DNA of 64,000 nucleotides, from positions 17,938,111 to 18,002,110 of the forward strand of contig NC_092576.1 in NCBI RefSeq assembly GCF_037975245.1, in the 5' to 3' direction. Numbering within the stretch: the stretch's first letter is position 1; the number at the start of each line of letters is the position of its first letter. Under the pieces are notes generated by a model that saw only the letters and a program-made list of their open reading frames with translations, was not told the DNA's origin and made no database searches. A program made the position numbers and the translations under genes. The stretch comes from Apostichopus japonicus. Lineage: Eukaryota; Echinodermata; Holothuroidea; Aspidochirotida; Stichopodidae. This document shows positions 21,399-34,036 of the stretch, piece after piece.

Positions 21399-21660
21399 GA
21401 TATATGTATGTAGGTGTGTGGGTGTGCCCGGGTTCGAACTTTGTCGTTTACCTCCATATGTCACCAAATATGTCACCAAAAACAGACTTAGTATGGCTCG
21501 ATACAGGTGACAGCGTCCATAGCCTGTCCGCATATGAAGCGGGAGGCCCGGGTCCGAATCCCGGTGGAGGCTAGCAGTTGTTTCACTGTTCTGGATTTTC
21601 CAACTCACTAAAATTTCAATTAAAAAAAAAAAATATATATATATACATATATATATATAC

Positions 21661-21694
<34 letters not shown>

Positions 21695-24600
21695 CGTAAA
21701 ATACATTTGACTTATTTATACTTAAAATGGTTTGTCTTATTGGTAATTGCATATATTAACGTTTTTAATTTTTCAGGTGTACAGCCTTAACAACGGAAGC
21801 AGGAGCAACAATTTAGGTTTGCTTAAATAAATTTTCATCTATGTTTATTGTGTTAAATTTAAATTTTGAACTACTAGGAACGTAACATCCATATTGTATT
21901 ACTCAATATACATCATAACAAATTATGCATATTTTCTCGCAATATATTCATATAAATTATATCATAAGTCGCATAAGTTCACTACAGAACCACAGGATTT
22001 TATATACATGCTTGATCAGCGGATTATCTTGTATAAAAAATCCAACGCAAAAGGTAAAGAACCGCAGAATATTTAAGTTCTATTTATTAATATTGAATTC
22101 TTAATTCAATTTCCCTAGATTCAGCAGACGGTGCTTTACCGAATGGTAAGTTTTCTTCTTTTTTACTATAAATTGATGTAATTTATGGAAATTGTGATCA
22201 TCGTTTGAACTTCTATGTGTGTTTCCTTATTTTCAAAACTTATATATTATAATTTCTAAAATTTGTATTCGTTTATTTTTTTATTCATGCAAATATTTTT
22301 GTGGAATTAATATATTGCGTAGAGCTACATTACGATTACATATGATTAACTCTTAGTACTAAAATGTATTATTTTAGCTTCCAAAAACGTTAGTTATTTT
22401 CCACTGCACCCATCGCCGAACCTCCCTACCTCGCCGTGCCAACTTATAAAGACTTGCACGGGTTCAGGAACGCACAATTATGTTTAATAAGTAACTTAGA
22501 AAAGACCATGGTAAACCATCATCATCTTTCTAGCCTATAGTCTTAAAATCCAGATGGGGTTTAAGGTGAGCCATCTAATCCATTACGTCATTAAAGAGAG
22601 CAAATGATAAATTTCTGTTTTAAAAATAATTTCCGTGAACAAAGGAGAATGAAACACAACATGTTATGAACAAGTTTAATCAACTTAAAAGTTGGACTTT
22701 AGAATCTAGTTGTTTAATCTTAAATTCAATGTTCAAAACATGTTTCTCTTCTTAATTTCAGATGAAGAGCTGCTACATCAACTTAAAAAGGAGCTTGAGT
22801 TCAAATATAAAGGTTGGTGCGCACAAATCCAACCAATTCCCGGCGGTCCACAACAGTATGAAGTTGAAAAAGTATTCATCGACAGACCTCTTATCGTGTC
22901 TGACGATTGCAGAAATTCTAACAACTGGTCCGGCTTAAACTCATATAATGACATTTTCAAACAGGATTCTAAACGAATCATTATTGAAGCAGAGCCTGGC
23001 TATGGGAAGTCAACCATGATACTTCAAGCAGCAAAAGACTGGTGCATTAAAGATACCAAATCGTCTCTCAAAGATGTGGAAATTTTGATCCTCCTACGCC
23101 TCAAAATGCTGAAGGGCATAACGGGATTCTACGAAGCAGTTAAAACCACTCTGTTGCCAATGGATACGACTTTGTTAACGTCACAAATTAAACGTTTAGT
23201 ACGTGAATGTAAGTCAGTAGTGGTGGCCCTTGATGATTTTGACGAGTACCCTGACAAAAAAAAAGAATCTGACTTTATGAAAATTCTCAAAGGTGATATG
23301 CTGCAAAATTGTAAGGTTATACTTTTGACAAGAATTTCCATCTTGCCGGAAGACTACCATGGAAAAACAAAGTTCATGCAATTGAAGGGATTTAGCAATG
23401 AGAATCAAACTCAATATATGGCAAAGGTTGAAACACCAGAAGGATATTCTCTCAAAGAAGTAATCAAAGAGTTACATATCGGGGATGTAATTCGTGATAT
23501 ATTGACTGTTCCATCGTTCTTCACAATGCTTGCCCATATGAATGAGTTTCCTGGTCAAAGTCAAAGGGAAGAAGGCATCACGACAGCTACAACTCTGTTT
23601 AAGATATTCATAAAAATCTTAGAAGGTCGGTTAACAAGTCACATTGAAGAATCTGAAACTCTCACATTAGGTAAAGCAGCGCTGTATGGATTAGTCGAAC
23701 AAAATGAAGGCAAAAGTTGGCGAAAGACTTCCCTCATTAAAGAAATTGGTGAACCTTGCTGTCAGAAGTTTGTAGAAATTGGTATATTAGTCGAAACCGA
23801 AGAAAGGGACCCTAACAATCACAAAGAAATTGAAGTAAGAGTGAAATTTTACAATTTAGTCTTTTGTCAGTGGTATGCGGCTGTTTACTTGACAAAGTAT
23901 TTACGAGGTTCGTCACTACTAAACAAAGGAGAAAACATTTTAAAGAAATTAAACCCATTTTACTTACAATTTCTTTACCGGTTTACCTGTGGTTTGAATG
24001 AGAAAGCGGCAGATAAAGTTATCAAGTACCTTGAGAGTGGTCTTTATGGAGAGAATTTCGCCCTTTTGTGTACTTTGGAAAAGACCGGCAAAGTTGACGA
24101 CATCAAGGAGCAGATTAAAGACATGTGCAAAAAGACAGTCTCTTTCTTTGAAGGAAGTAGTCGGCTTTTGAGGAAGTCAACTGCGCTTCTATTGGAGATA
24201 GCTTCAACTGAAAAGGTTAATATCAATAGTTGTACTCGGTTGCTCTCCTGTGGTACATATACATACATACTTATTTAAAGCAATAACTGTGTTCCATTGT
24301 TTACAGTTTTCTTTGTCGCAATGGTAAGATTTGTGTTTTTCATGTCAACAAATTTGTCCGTGAATACATAAAGGAGCGTTGTGCACTTCCAAACGTTGTT
24401 GCCTCCAAACCACCCTGTACACGTGCCCCACTTTCCAAGCTGGTGCCGCCACTGGAGGTAACAATACAAACTGACACCATTCTGATTGCCCGCGTTTGTA
24501 ATCTCTAGCACAGCTGAATATGTTTATCACATGCGTAGAAACGTAGGAATCTAACATTCACAAATCGGTGGGATTAAGTGGATGAGAAATTAGTATTATA

Positions 24601-27235
24601 GAAAACGCATAATATATCTTGGATTTGAATTAAACTTGTCCAATTAATTATTTATCTAATTAGAGGTTAATCCGGCGGTGAGTTTTCAGTGTATTATCTA
24701 TTGGTTAATCACGGTCAGGTCACGGTAATGGAACTATCCCGTTTCGACAATCTGTAAGAAGTATAAATGAAATATTAATAATATTATGGTTAACTTATCC
24801 AAAACGTACAAAACGACGAAAATAGAAACAGTTAAAGCAGAAAAACATTCGATAATTGATATAATAGAATGTTGATATGTCCATTTCTGTTACTGATTTC
24901 CTGTTATTTTAGATACCGATTGAATGTATCTTGTTTGATCGTTGTTACGCACTGGTCGAGGAGCATTTAGATCACCTCGGTATGATTTCAGGAATGTCCA
25001 TTCCTCCTTTGGTAACACTGAAAGAACTCATTATTTACGGTGTTGGTCGACGATTGGCTGTAAAAGAAACTACCAATATCTTCTTGTACGTCTGCCGATG
25101 CGACAGTCTCACTAAACTCAGGTAATGGTCTATTCTATCATATGCAATATGATAATGATACATGTATGATACATTCTAAATGATACATAATGATATATTA
25201 TCTTTTCAAGTTATGAATAAAATCAACGTCACTGATTAGAAGCTGAATTGGTCGTTAATATATATATATATATATATATATATACAAATATATACAAATA
25301 TATACAAATATATACAAATATATATACAAATATACACATTTACCTATTTCAAAGTATTGAAAGTAATAAAACACATTAACAGATATTTATTCCAAGTTTT
25401 CATACGTCAAGTGCTCTGCTGCAATCTTAACCTTAAGCTTTATCTTCTGCTGACAGTACAGCACTACCATTTCGATGTCACCCTTCGACGTCAAAAAAAA
25501 AACAAAACAAAAAAACACGTGCACTGGGCACAATTGATGTTCTTTGATGATGAATGTGTAATAATTACCGGGATAGGATTCATGAGCCATGCCAATGAGA
25601 TGACCAGAAATTGATTTAAATAATTGGTTTTGATTCATTCTTCTGACGAGCATTATGTTCTCACTAGTTGAAACAAGGATGTGCCATTAGCGGGTTCCTG
25701 TTTTTGTTAGCAATAGATTGGATGATGAAGAGATTACTTGCAGGAGAAAGAAGTGGCATCAGATGAAGATTTACCACGCAGCTTGGGGAACTGGATTTTG
25801 CGGACGATATTGCCTTGTTATCGGCAAGGCATGACCACATCCAGAAAAAGACAGAGAAAGTAGAAGAGATGGCAGGAAGATTCGGTTTGAATATGAATGT
25901 GAAGAAATGTAAGCACATGAGAATGAATAACAGGGTAGATGCGCCACTGAAAATGAACAACATAGAAGTGGAAGACGTAGAAGAGTTCGTATATCTGGGG
26001 GCCAAAGCCAGTAAAGATGGAGGAGGTACAGAAGACATGAAAAACAGATTAGGGAAGGCACGTGGTGTATTTAGAAACCTAAGAAGAATATGGACAAATG
26101 GTGCAATAGGCAGAAAGAAACACTATTCAAAACACTAGTAAGATCATTGATGTTATATGGAAGTGAAGCATGGAAAGTGACAAAGAGAGAGGAGCAAAAG
26201 TTGGATGCTTTTCAGTTCAAGTGCATACGAAGAATACTGAAGATACCATGGAGAGAACTAGTTAGCAATGACAGAATTATGCAGCAAACAGGCATAAATA
26301 GAATAAGTGTAGAGATACGGAGACGCAGATGGAATTGGATTGGTCATATTATGAGGAAGGAGACAGGAAATCATGCAAGAGTAGCAATGGAATGGGCATC
26401 ATAAGGAAGGAGGAAGGTTGGCAGACCCAAGACGACTTGGAGAAGGACAGCAACTAAAGAGAGAAACAATAATGGCTGGAGAAGCTGGTCCGATGTGAGA
26501 AGAGCTGCAGAAGATCGACAGGGGTGGGAAGAGAGCATCTTGACCTTATGTAACAGACGTTACGGAGAAGATTAAGATTGATATTAAGTTGAAACCATTT
26601 ATGTCCTTCTATTTGAACACTTCTCCATCATTTTTACACATTCTGAAGTTGTGCTCATCACACAAAATTAATATATTCCAATGGTGTTGGTACCACGCGT
26701 GTCTTACTTTGCACCATCTACGTTCTTACCGCGACTGATTATTTGATTCCTTCCACAGCTTGGAAAAGACTTTCCAGCCATATGAACTCGAAGATGACGA
26801 TGTTTGGGCTGTACTCGAAGATAAGACGAAGGAGAAGGAACTAACAAGTAAGTTTGGTCTACATGTATCATAAAAAAAGATTTGCAACCGGGCTACAGCA
26901 CAACAAATCAATTTGTTGCATATGGCTATGTAAGTTGAATTTCACATTATATAGTTGTCTCATGAAATTTCGCTATTCTGAGAAACAATCTTTTTTGTTT
27001 TACCAGTTGGCCTTTGACACACTTTGATCAAAGACACAAAACACATGTTTACTACTGAACAGCTAACAGCTTTGCGTTCCTTTTGGACTGTAGTTTTCTA
27101 TGTGTATCCGCTAAGCGAAAAGGAATTAAACTTAATTTTAAACCACTTCTCACAATTGAATGAGTATGTTAAAGAGAACATATACATTTCCATACGTCTC
27201 TCCTCATTAATGTACATATATATAGATATATATAT

Positions 27236-27266
<31 letters not shown>

Positions 27267-30200
27267 TATATCCATATATATATATATATCCATATATATA
27301 TATATATATATACTACTCGTATGGTAACTACCCGTTGTCGAATAAGTTAATCATTGTGGCTGCAAGCCCATTGAAGTATTGAAGTAATACTGTGTTATCA
27401 TACAATGTACACAATATCTAGTGTTTGTCTAGTGTTTATTGCTTTTCACTTGCGAAACTTAACTGATCTCTTCCAAATTTGACACGATATGGAAGTGCAT
27501 GACCTACAATGTATTGTACATTAGTTCATTATGTTATTTTTCTTTGACAGTCACGTGGTCTCCGCTCAAGGATGTAATTTACATACTTGACATAACGTCA
27601 AGACGCTGGAAGGTAATCTGTAATTTCATCTAGTCCTTATGTTTCCTTTTTTTGAGTTATAGTCGATTTTGTGTATGATGAGGCTGCTTTGTTAGAAACA
27701 AATCAGTCGAGTCATGGTTTATTGTTACAACTTTCATAATTGTGGTAAACATTCTTTATTGAAAGCAAATCAGATGTGGCAAAGTTGTATCAAACCAGCA
27801 CTCTGAGCGTCATTTGCACAGATCCGCATCCAGAAGAGAAACACTCGTTATGCTGAGGCTTGTATCATGTATTACGGACCAAACGTTTTACAAAAAAACA
27901 AAGGTGTTACAGATTCTTCTTTCCTTAAGATGCATCACTGTTGACTTTCAGTTTTGAAGCAATGTTAATTTAGCTAAATTAAGAAATAAACATTAAAAAG
28001 GACATGGTCTTTCTGCCTCTCAACATAATTCGTTCGTTTCGTGAGGGTTGATAAACTGAACAACAGAAGTTAGATTAGACGTACTTGCTTTTAAAGTTAC
28101 AGTCAAATACCTGCAGAAGTTCCACAAAAAGAATGGTTGAGGATTATTTGACTAATTAAGTAACAACAGATGAACGCTGAAGAACGCTTTGCTAACATGC
28201 GTGACATGGTCATATTTTGCATTATAATACCCTCTTGGGAGCTAACGTGTAATGTTATGTATTTCAATGAAGATTGTGGAGTACTATAGAATAACACTGG
28301 TTCTAAGACACAACATACAACAGGAAATAAAGGAGATACTGAAGGACTCAGAACATATAGAGAGTATCTCAAATGTATCATGTATTATTATAGACCCACA
28401 GGAAAAGGACATAAGTTAACGATCCGTTCTGCCTATAGAGCAACAAAAGACTATTTGAAAATAGTTATGTATAACTACACTGAGGAGCTACTCAACGTAA
28501 CTGAACGACTATGCAAATCATAGAGTGAATATTTAAATCAAAATGATGGAATACTGTTACGTCATTTATTACTGATGTTTCACAAAACGCATTGTTACAA
28601 TATTAAAGAATTTATTAGCTTGAAACCAATATTCGCAGAAGAAAAAACACCCCATGTGTATCACTTTGTTCATCAATTTTTTTTATTTGATTTCTTTTTA
28701 TTAAAGTGTTGTTCCAGACCAGAACATGCACGTTAATTCCGAAAACAATTCGTTCCACATTATTCTAATAAAAATTAACTTAAGATATTGTTTTTTTTTT
28801 ATTCTGCAGACATCACCAGATACGTTTCTTACTAAAGAAGATTACGACAAACAGGTAATTCATTACTGATTAATCGTCATCAGTCTGTTTATTTTCATTT
28901 GGAGCTAACTTATAGTGACACAGTGTACTGGCAAAATATCATTTGACAACATTAATATTTAATTGTTATATACTTATTCCGATGCACAATCATATGTAGG
29001 TGATTACATGTGAATACTTACACATTGAACAGTGAGAAAGATATAAAAGATAAAAAAAGCTGAACCTGGACATTTCATATTTGTCTATATGGAATCTCCA
29101 CGGCTCAGAATTTAAAAAAAAAAAACGTTTCTCACATTTGTGCAAAGATGGTTACACATTTAGAATAAACGTATTACAAAGAAATGTTTCTCGTAGTATT
29201 ATTTCAATCTCACATAACTTACTACAAGCTGAGCTATCACAAGAAAGGAAGAAGAAGAAAAAACATAAAATACCACTTTATCAGTTGTGCAAAAATGTGA
29301 CTACATTGCTTAACTATTAATCACTATAAATCCCCAAATATCGCAGAACATCATTGATATAAGTATTACAACATTCACATATACAGGTCCTTAAATCATC
29401 TGCGACCCACTACCTTTAATAATCTCTTGAAGACACAAGACCAATCCCTCATCAACTCACCCGTCAATCCCTTGCGTTGTATACTTCTCACCTGTCATTC
29501 TCATTTAACTTTAACATACGCGCATTCTTTGGAATGTTCATTTTAAGCTAGATTTATTATGACGTCTCCTCGTTGTATGCTTACATGTTAATATTCTAGG
29601 AATCCAAACACAATGTGTCCCCTGAGCTCCATATTAACAACAGAGCAGCCGAGTAGGATGACATTCAACATTTACAAATTGAGTTGTTTGTGGCATCTGA
29701 TACACTAACCGAGCTTTATTGGTTATATACTAAATTATCCATTCACTTTAATCGATGTTTGTCAGCCTGTTTTAGAAGAGTCATTTCTCAAAAAACTAAC
29801 TGTTACAGAACAAATGGAATTCTGGAATGATGGACGTAGTGATACGGTCTAAACATATTATAAGTTTGTTGTCAAAGTCGAGCTTAGCGTCATTGTAATG
29901 ATGTATCAATACCTGACACAATAACAGAGTCTTTATGTGTTAGCTCTTTTAAACGCAGTCTCATTTGGTATATATCATGATCTTTCTTACTGCTTTAGTA
30001 TCCATATCTCTAATTTACTATTTGTATATACCTTTCGGTAGTGCATCCTTCGTTAGTTAGAGTTGACTTCTTTCATATCGCTTTGACATTTCGGAATTAC
30101 AGGGATGATCGAGGAGGGGAGGGTGTTGGCGTGCAAGAAATAGGTAGTTATAAACATAGATATAGTACATTGTTAGAAGCCTTCAAGAGTTTTTTTTCCA

Positions 30201-31718
30201 AATCTCCTTTTCGTACTTGTGTCATTCTTTTTATGCTTAGTGCTTCCTGTTTTTGTCAGAGTCACTTATAAAATATGGTGAATAAAGACAACAAATATTA
30301 CCAACAATAATATTATTAGACTAACAAATCAAAACCGCAAAATTATCAGTGACTTTGTAATTCGGTCATATCCAAGTTATAGGGTATTGAAATCGCCCTC
30401 AATTAGAGAGGGTACTATAATTGGAGTTATCTATTTAAGACTTTATACAAGTAAATTTCTTCCATTAATTCTCTCTTTGTCCCTCTACACTTTATCTCCT
30501 ACCTCTCCTCTTCCCCCTGTTAGTTTTTTGTCTTCTCTCCATCCCTTGTGTACTAATCCTCTGACACATATCTCTTTGTGTTTATCATGCTCATTAACCT
30601 GTCTGTATTCTGTGTCTGTATTTGTCCCTTCTGTTACTGTCACTTGTCAATCAACCTCGTAAGAAGATCTTGCTAGGATCGAAACGTCAGGCCCACTTAC
30701 TTTTACACAAGTAAATTTAGTGTTAAAAAATTAAAATATGAGTTCTTATTTCAATTAACTTTTTTTTATATATTTTCTTCATTTGGTTTTTCTTTTCTAG
30801 TCTACGCAGTTCACCCTTCAAGGTAAGAATCAATTTTACTGTTTATTTAACGTGAACGTAATAGACTCTGCGACATTCAGATTTGGAACTTGATGTAATA
30901 CTATCTAGTTTTTACATATCATTAGAAATTTCATTCCATGACAAAAGAATCAGTTTGAACAAAGCGACGGTTGCCAGATGATACGTTCCAGTGGTTTGCA
31001 CATCTGTAGTGGCTCGCGGTTTAGAATATTTTCAAAAAAGAGGCACTATTCAACTTTTTGTACTTTTTTATCGGTACCACTGACCTCTACAGAAAATGTA
31101 GTCGTAAATTTCAGTGTCAAGCAAAGTATTCTGTCCACATTTCAGGAAGTTAGTACCATAATATAACTTCTTAACTTCTTCTTAACTACTTAAGTTACAT
31201 TGAAATAATTCCGGATTCTATTTTTGTCTCTTCATTTCCCTTAAAATCATTTAATTTACTCACAAAGAAAACATCATTTCAATTCGACTTTCTTCATTTA
31301 TCCAATAGCATGGGGTTAAGTAACGCAAATCTTGATATATTTGAAGATTTAAGATAACATTTAGTAAACATACTCCAACTTAAGAACGAATTTTTACCAA
31401 AGTATTCAACTGGATAGCGGGAAGTGTGGACAAATAAAGTCATTAAATATATATTTTATAATTTAGAGAAAATAAAGGATAAATTCAGCAATGTACCTGA
31501 AATGCGGTAATTTCTAAAAATGTATCTCGACGGCTTGGTAGCATATGGACGGAAAGACACATTTAGTTGTTCGTACTGTTAAGAAGCTTTGATGTCAGAA
31601 GAGAGGAGAGGTATTTAACAGTGAACTATGAATTAAACTGAGCATAAATTTCACCGTTGTTTGTATGTTTTTCTTTTATTCTACAGATCAGAAAAAAAGT
31701 CTTCCACCAGATAATTAG
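20198..31718 (+). CDS. NLR-type protein: MLKL/HeLo-like helical bundle + NACHT NTPase + short LRR-like tail (whole gene)
   Basis: Joining 20198-20381, 20854-21032, 21777-21816, 22119-22145, 22762-24215, 24913-25121, 26759-26847, 27551-27612, 28810-28854, 30801-30822 and 31687-31718 gives a continuous frame of 2343 bases (780 residues plus TAG). Every junction is GT-AG with matching phase. Residues 1-121 form predicted amphipathic helices. Residues about 144-628 are a NACHT module with P-loop G223-YGKS and Walker B DDFDE at 301-305. The remainder is a divergent LRR-like segment and a charged tail. NACHT proteins are ATP-driven oligomerising switches in the cytosol. A HeLo/MLKL-like N-terminus would make membrane permeabilisation the likely output; this is inference. 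An alternative with exon 5 ending at 24252 plus a 17-base microexon (24307-24323) also stays in frame (798 residues). Confidence 0.8.
20854..21032 (+). CDS. NLR-type gene exon 2: N-terminal helical bundle, second half
   Basis: The acceptor tgtttttag is followed by GT TTG, giving the phase-1 junction Gly. Fifty-nine further codons encode two helices ([20 protein letters not shown] and [20 protein letters not shown]) separated by a short loop. The donor CAG|GTAAAT is in phase 0. Helix-loop-helix segments with a conserved leucine pattern and a basic KRRK patch fit helices 3-4 of MLKL/HeLo-type bundles. Confidence 0.75.
21513..21694 (+). mobile_element. tRNA-derived SINE with (TA)n tail, in intron 2 of the NLR-type gene
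   Basis: It contains the B-box GGTCCGAATCC (21551-21561) and the body word gttgtttcactgttct, then an A-run and (TA)n. Head, body and tail match the SINE at 55585-55793, so this is one family. The A-box region is partly degenerate in this copy. Confidence 0.75.
21777..21816 (+). CDS. NLR-type gene exon 3 (linker)
   Basis: The acceptor tttttcag gives phase-0 entry; the 13 codons are [13 protein letters not shown], and the donor G|GTTTGC exits in phase 1. This is a polar Ser/Asn-rich linker between the helical bundle and NACHT. The donor is weak, so alternative splicing is possible. Confidence 0.55.
22119..22145 (+). CDS. NLR-type gene exon 4 (linker microexon)
   Basis: Twenty-seven bases between tttccctag and G|GTAAGT (a strong donor), entering and leaving in phase 1. 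It encodes the linker (D)SADGALPN. Its length is a multiple of three, so skipping it would preserve the frame. Confidence 0.65.
22762..24215 (+). CDS. NLR-type gene exon 5: NACHT NTPase domain
   Basis: One large exon encodes the complete NACHT module, as is usual for animal NLRs. Features in order: an N-terminal helix ([19 protein letters not shown]); a [10 protein letters not shown] segment; P-loop AEPGYGKST; an [10 protein letters not shown] strand; Walker [13 protein letters not shown] with the two acidic residues typical of NACHT; a sensor-type strand KVILLTRIS; an [18 protein letters not shown] helix typical of the helical domain after NACHT; and a winged-helix/HD2-like region through [19 protein letters not shown]. 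No frameshift or stop interrupts it. The end is ambiguous: AAG|GTTAAT at 24215, or G|GTACAT at 24252 followed by a microexon. Confidence 0.85.
24216..24912. other. intron with diverged copy of the 17.7-kb hairpin family
   Basis: A possible 17-base microexon (24307-24323, tttacag...atg|gtaaga) would fit phase 1 to 0. From 24663 to 24785 the words gaggttaatccggcggtgag and ttaatcacggtcaggtcacg resemble the repeat at 17693-18050. Confidence 0.4.
24913..25121 (+). CDS. NLR-type gene: LRR-like exon
   Basis: Acceptor ctgttattttag, phase 0 in; donor CTCAG|GTAATG, phase 2 out. The 69 codons include [39 protein letters not shown] and [16 protein letters not shown]. The spacing of leucines ([10 protein letters not shown]...) and the preceding 'I.I..L.....' segment are those of divergent leucine-rich repeats after the HD2 region. 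It covers only about two repeats, far fewer than usual for NLRs. Confidence 0.7.
25250..25345. repeat. (TA)n / tatacaaa minisatellite
   Basis: A (TA)n run is followed by several repeats of 'atatatacaa'. It lies in the intron just after the LRR-like exon. Confidence 0.9.
25668..26576 (+). pseudogene. LINE (non-LTR retrotransposon) 3' fragment: reverse transcriptase C-terminal half
   Basis: The frame starts [14 protein letters not shown] (the RT QGC.LSP-type motif), then shows [16 protein letters not shown] (the catalytic [YF]xDD motif is present), thumb-type sequence ([16 protein letters not shown]), and, after a frameshift near 26095, [29 protein letters not shown] and [10 protein letters not shown], the typical C-terminal region. 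Lesions: a TGA stop shortly before FADD, the frameshift, and another stop just before the GRPKTTWRR segment. The 5' end is truncated, as is usual for LINEs. It lies in sense orientation in an intron of the NLR-type gene and is not functional. Confidence 0.9.
26759..26847 (+). CDS. NLR-type gene: exon after LRR-like exon
   Basis: Acceptor ccttccacag, phase 2 in (AG|C gives Ser); donor ACAA|GTAAGT, strong, phase 1 out. Encodes [20 protein letters not shown] then a charged [10 protein letters not shown]. It probably completes the last leucine-rich turn and starts an acidic/basic tail. Confidence 0.65.
27215..27312. repeat. (TA)n / tatatc microsatellite
   Basis: Imperfect TA repeats with interspersed tatc and ccatata units. 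It generates long IYIYIY-type artefact frames. Confidence 0.95.
27551..27612 (+). CDS. NLR-type gene: tail exon ([21 protein letters not shown])
   Basis: Acceptor ttctttgacag, phase 1 in (A|TC gives Ile); donor AAG|GTAATC, phase 0 out. Twenty codons end in LDITSRRWK. Small, but both splice sites and both phases fit. Confidence 0.6.
28810..28854 (+). CDS. NLR-type gene: tail microexon (15 codons)
   Basis: Acceptor tattctgcag, preceded by a long T-run; donor CAG|GTAATT; phase 0 at both ends. Encodes [15 protein letters not shown]. Phase 0/0 and 45 bases mean it can be skipped without frameshift. Confidence 0.6.
28855..30574. other. long intron, nothing recognised
   Basis: AT-rich intron. The 79- and 76-residue plus ORFs (29081, 30041) are not supported by splice sites or composition. 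Confidence 0.45.
30575..30712 (-). repeat. dispersed repeat family (GACGTTTCGATCCTAGCA module), copy 2
   Basis: The reverse complement matches 4797-4918 from the agtgggcctgacgtttcgat block through aatacagacaggttaatgag. It lies in the penultimate-exon intron of the NLR-type gene. Confidence 0.7.
30801..30822 (+). CDS. NLR-type gene: tail microexon (STQFTLQ)
   Basis: Twenty-two bases between ttttcttttctag (an excellent acceptor) and CAAG|GTAAGA (a strong donor); phase 0 in, phase 1 out. Its size makes it the least certain coding exon by content, but both splice sites are strong. Confidence 0.5.
31687..31718 (+). CDS. NLR-type gene: terminal exon with stop
   Basis: Acceptor tttattctacag, phase 1 in (G|AT gives Asp); encodes [10 protein letters not shown], then TAG at 31716-31718. 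An AATAAA follows about 100 bases downstream. Confidence 0.55.
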
Positions 31719-31822
31719 TTTTGTTCAGCGACTATTTTTGAATAACAGCGCGACGTCACGGTTGGTCATATGTATACTTAGACATATACATCACCGACTA
31801 TGGCTGTTTTAATATTTACTTA

Positions 31823-31828
31823 AATAAA
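31823..31828 (+). terminator. poly(A) signal AATAAA of the NLR-type gene
   Basis: A canonical AATAAA 105 bases after the stop codon, followed by CA-rich and TA-rich simple sequence. Confidence 0.5.
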
Positions 31829-31843
31829 CCACACACACACACA

Positions 31844-32910
<1,067 letters not shown>

Positions 32911-33000
32911 GTCTACTCATGAGAATATTTACTAGTGAGTACATCTACTAGTGAGAACATTTACTAGTGAGATCATTTACTCGTGAGAATATTTACTTGT
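32911..33000. repeat. 16-bp tandem minisatellite
   Basis: About five imperfect copies of ttactagtgagaacat in direct tandem, immediately upstream of the 340-bp repeat array. Confidence 0.85.
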
Positions 33001-33013
33001 TAGCGACTTCTCA

Positions 33014-34036
33014 CATTTTCCCTAGGTTTTATTCTCGAGGACTAGATTTCTCACTTGCTCTTGGTAATTTATTCTTGAGAAACTTCATTTTTAAGTTAAG
33101 GTAACGCTGCACACTCCTGGGTACAGTCACCAAATCATTTCTTATCTTACTGAATATACTTGACGAACATTCAAACAAACTATCTCTTACTCTGTGGCTT
33201 CTCTGTTCTTGTACAACTTCTGTGTTGACCACCGGCCAGATTTACAATGTATATGAATGCGTGTGTGAGCACTTGTTTTTGCTTTTCAGAACAAGACCGA
33301 TCATACGTCGTTTCAAAAGAATCCCGGGCATACGTCCTCAAACGATTTTCCATTTTCCATTTTCCCTAGGTTTTATTCTCGAGGACTAAATTTCTCACTT
33401 GCTCATGGTAATTTATTCTTGAGAAACTTCATTTTTAAGTTAAGGTAACGCTGCACACTCCTGGGTTACAGTCACCAAATCATTTCTTATCTTACTGAAT
33501 ATACTTGACGAACATTCAAACAAACTCTCTCTTACTCTGTGGCTTCTCTGTTCTTGAACAACTTCTGTGTTGACCACCGGCCAGATTTGCAATGTATATG
33601 AATGCGTGTGTGAGCACTTGTTTTTGCTTTTCAGAACAAGACCGATCATACGTCGTTTCAAAAGAATCCCGGGCATACGTCCTCAAACGATTTTCCATTT
33701 TCCCTAGGTTTTATTCTCGAGGACTAAATTTCTCACTTGCTCATGGTAATTTATTCTTGAGAAACTTCATTTTTAAGTTAAGGTAACGCTGCACACTCCT
33801 GGGTTACAGTCACCAAATCATTTCTTATCTTACTGAATATACTTGACGAACATTCAAACAAACTCTCTCTTACTCTGTGGCTTCTCTGTTCTTGTACAAC
33901 TTCTGTGTTGACCACCGGCCAGATTTACAATGTATATGAATGCGTGTGTGAGCACTTGTTTTTGCTTTTCAGAACAAGACCGATCATACGTCGTTTCAAA
34001 AGAATCCCGGGCATACGTCCTCAAACGATTTTTATT
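33014..34036. repeat. three-copy tandem repeat of about 340 bp
   Basis: Unit starts (cccta ggttttattctc) are at 33020, 33364 and 33702, so the periods are 344 and 338. Copies differ by a few substitutions, indicating recent expansion. Each unit contains a textbook acceptor-like string (gtttttgcttttcag) followed by about 20 open codons (EQDRSYVVSKESRAYVLKRF in copy 2). The ORFs on both strands within it are repeats of the same unit. No family is recognised. Confidence 0.9.

Noticed and set aside
24275-24557. Overlapping minus-strand ORFs of 70-78 codons after the NACHT exon
   Set aside because: They lie in the intron on the opposite strand with no splice or domain support.
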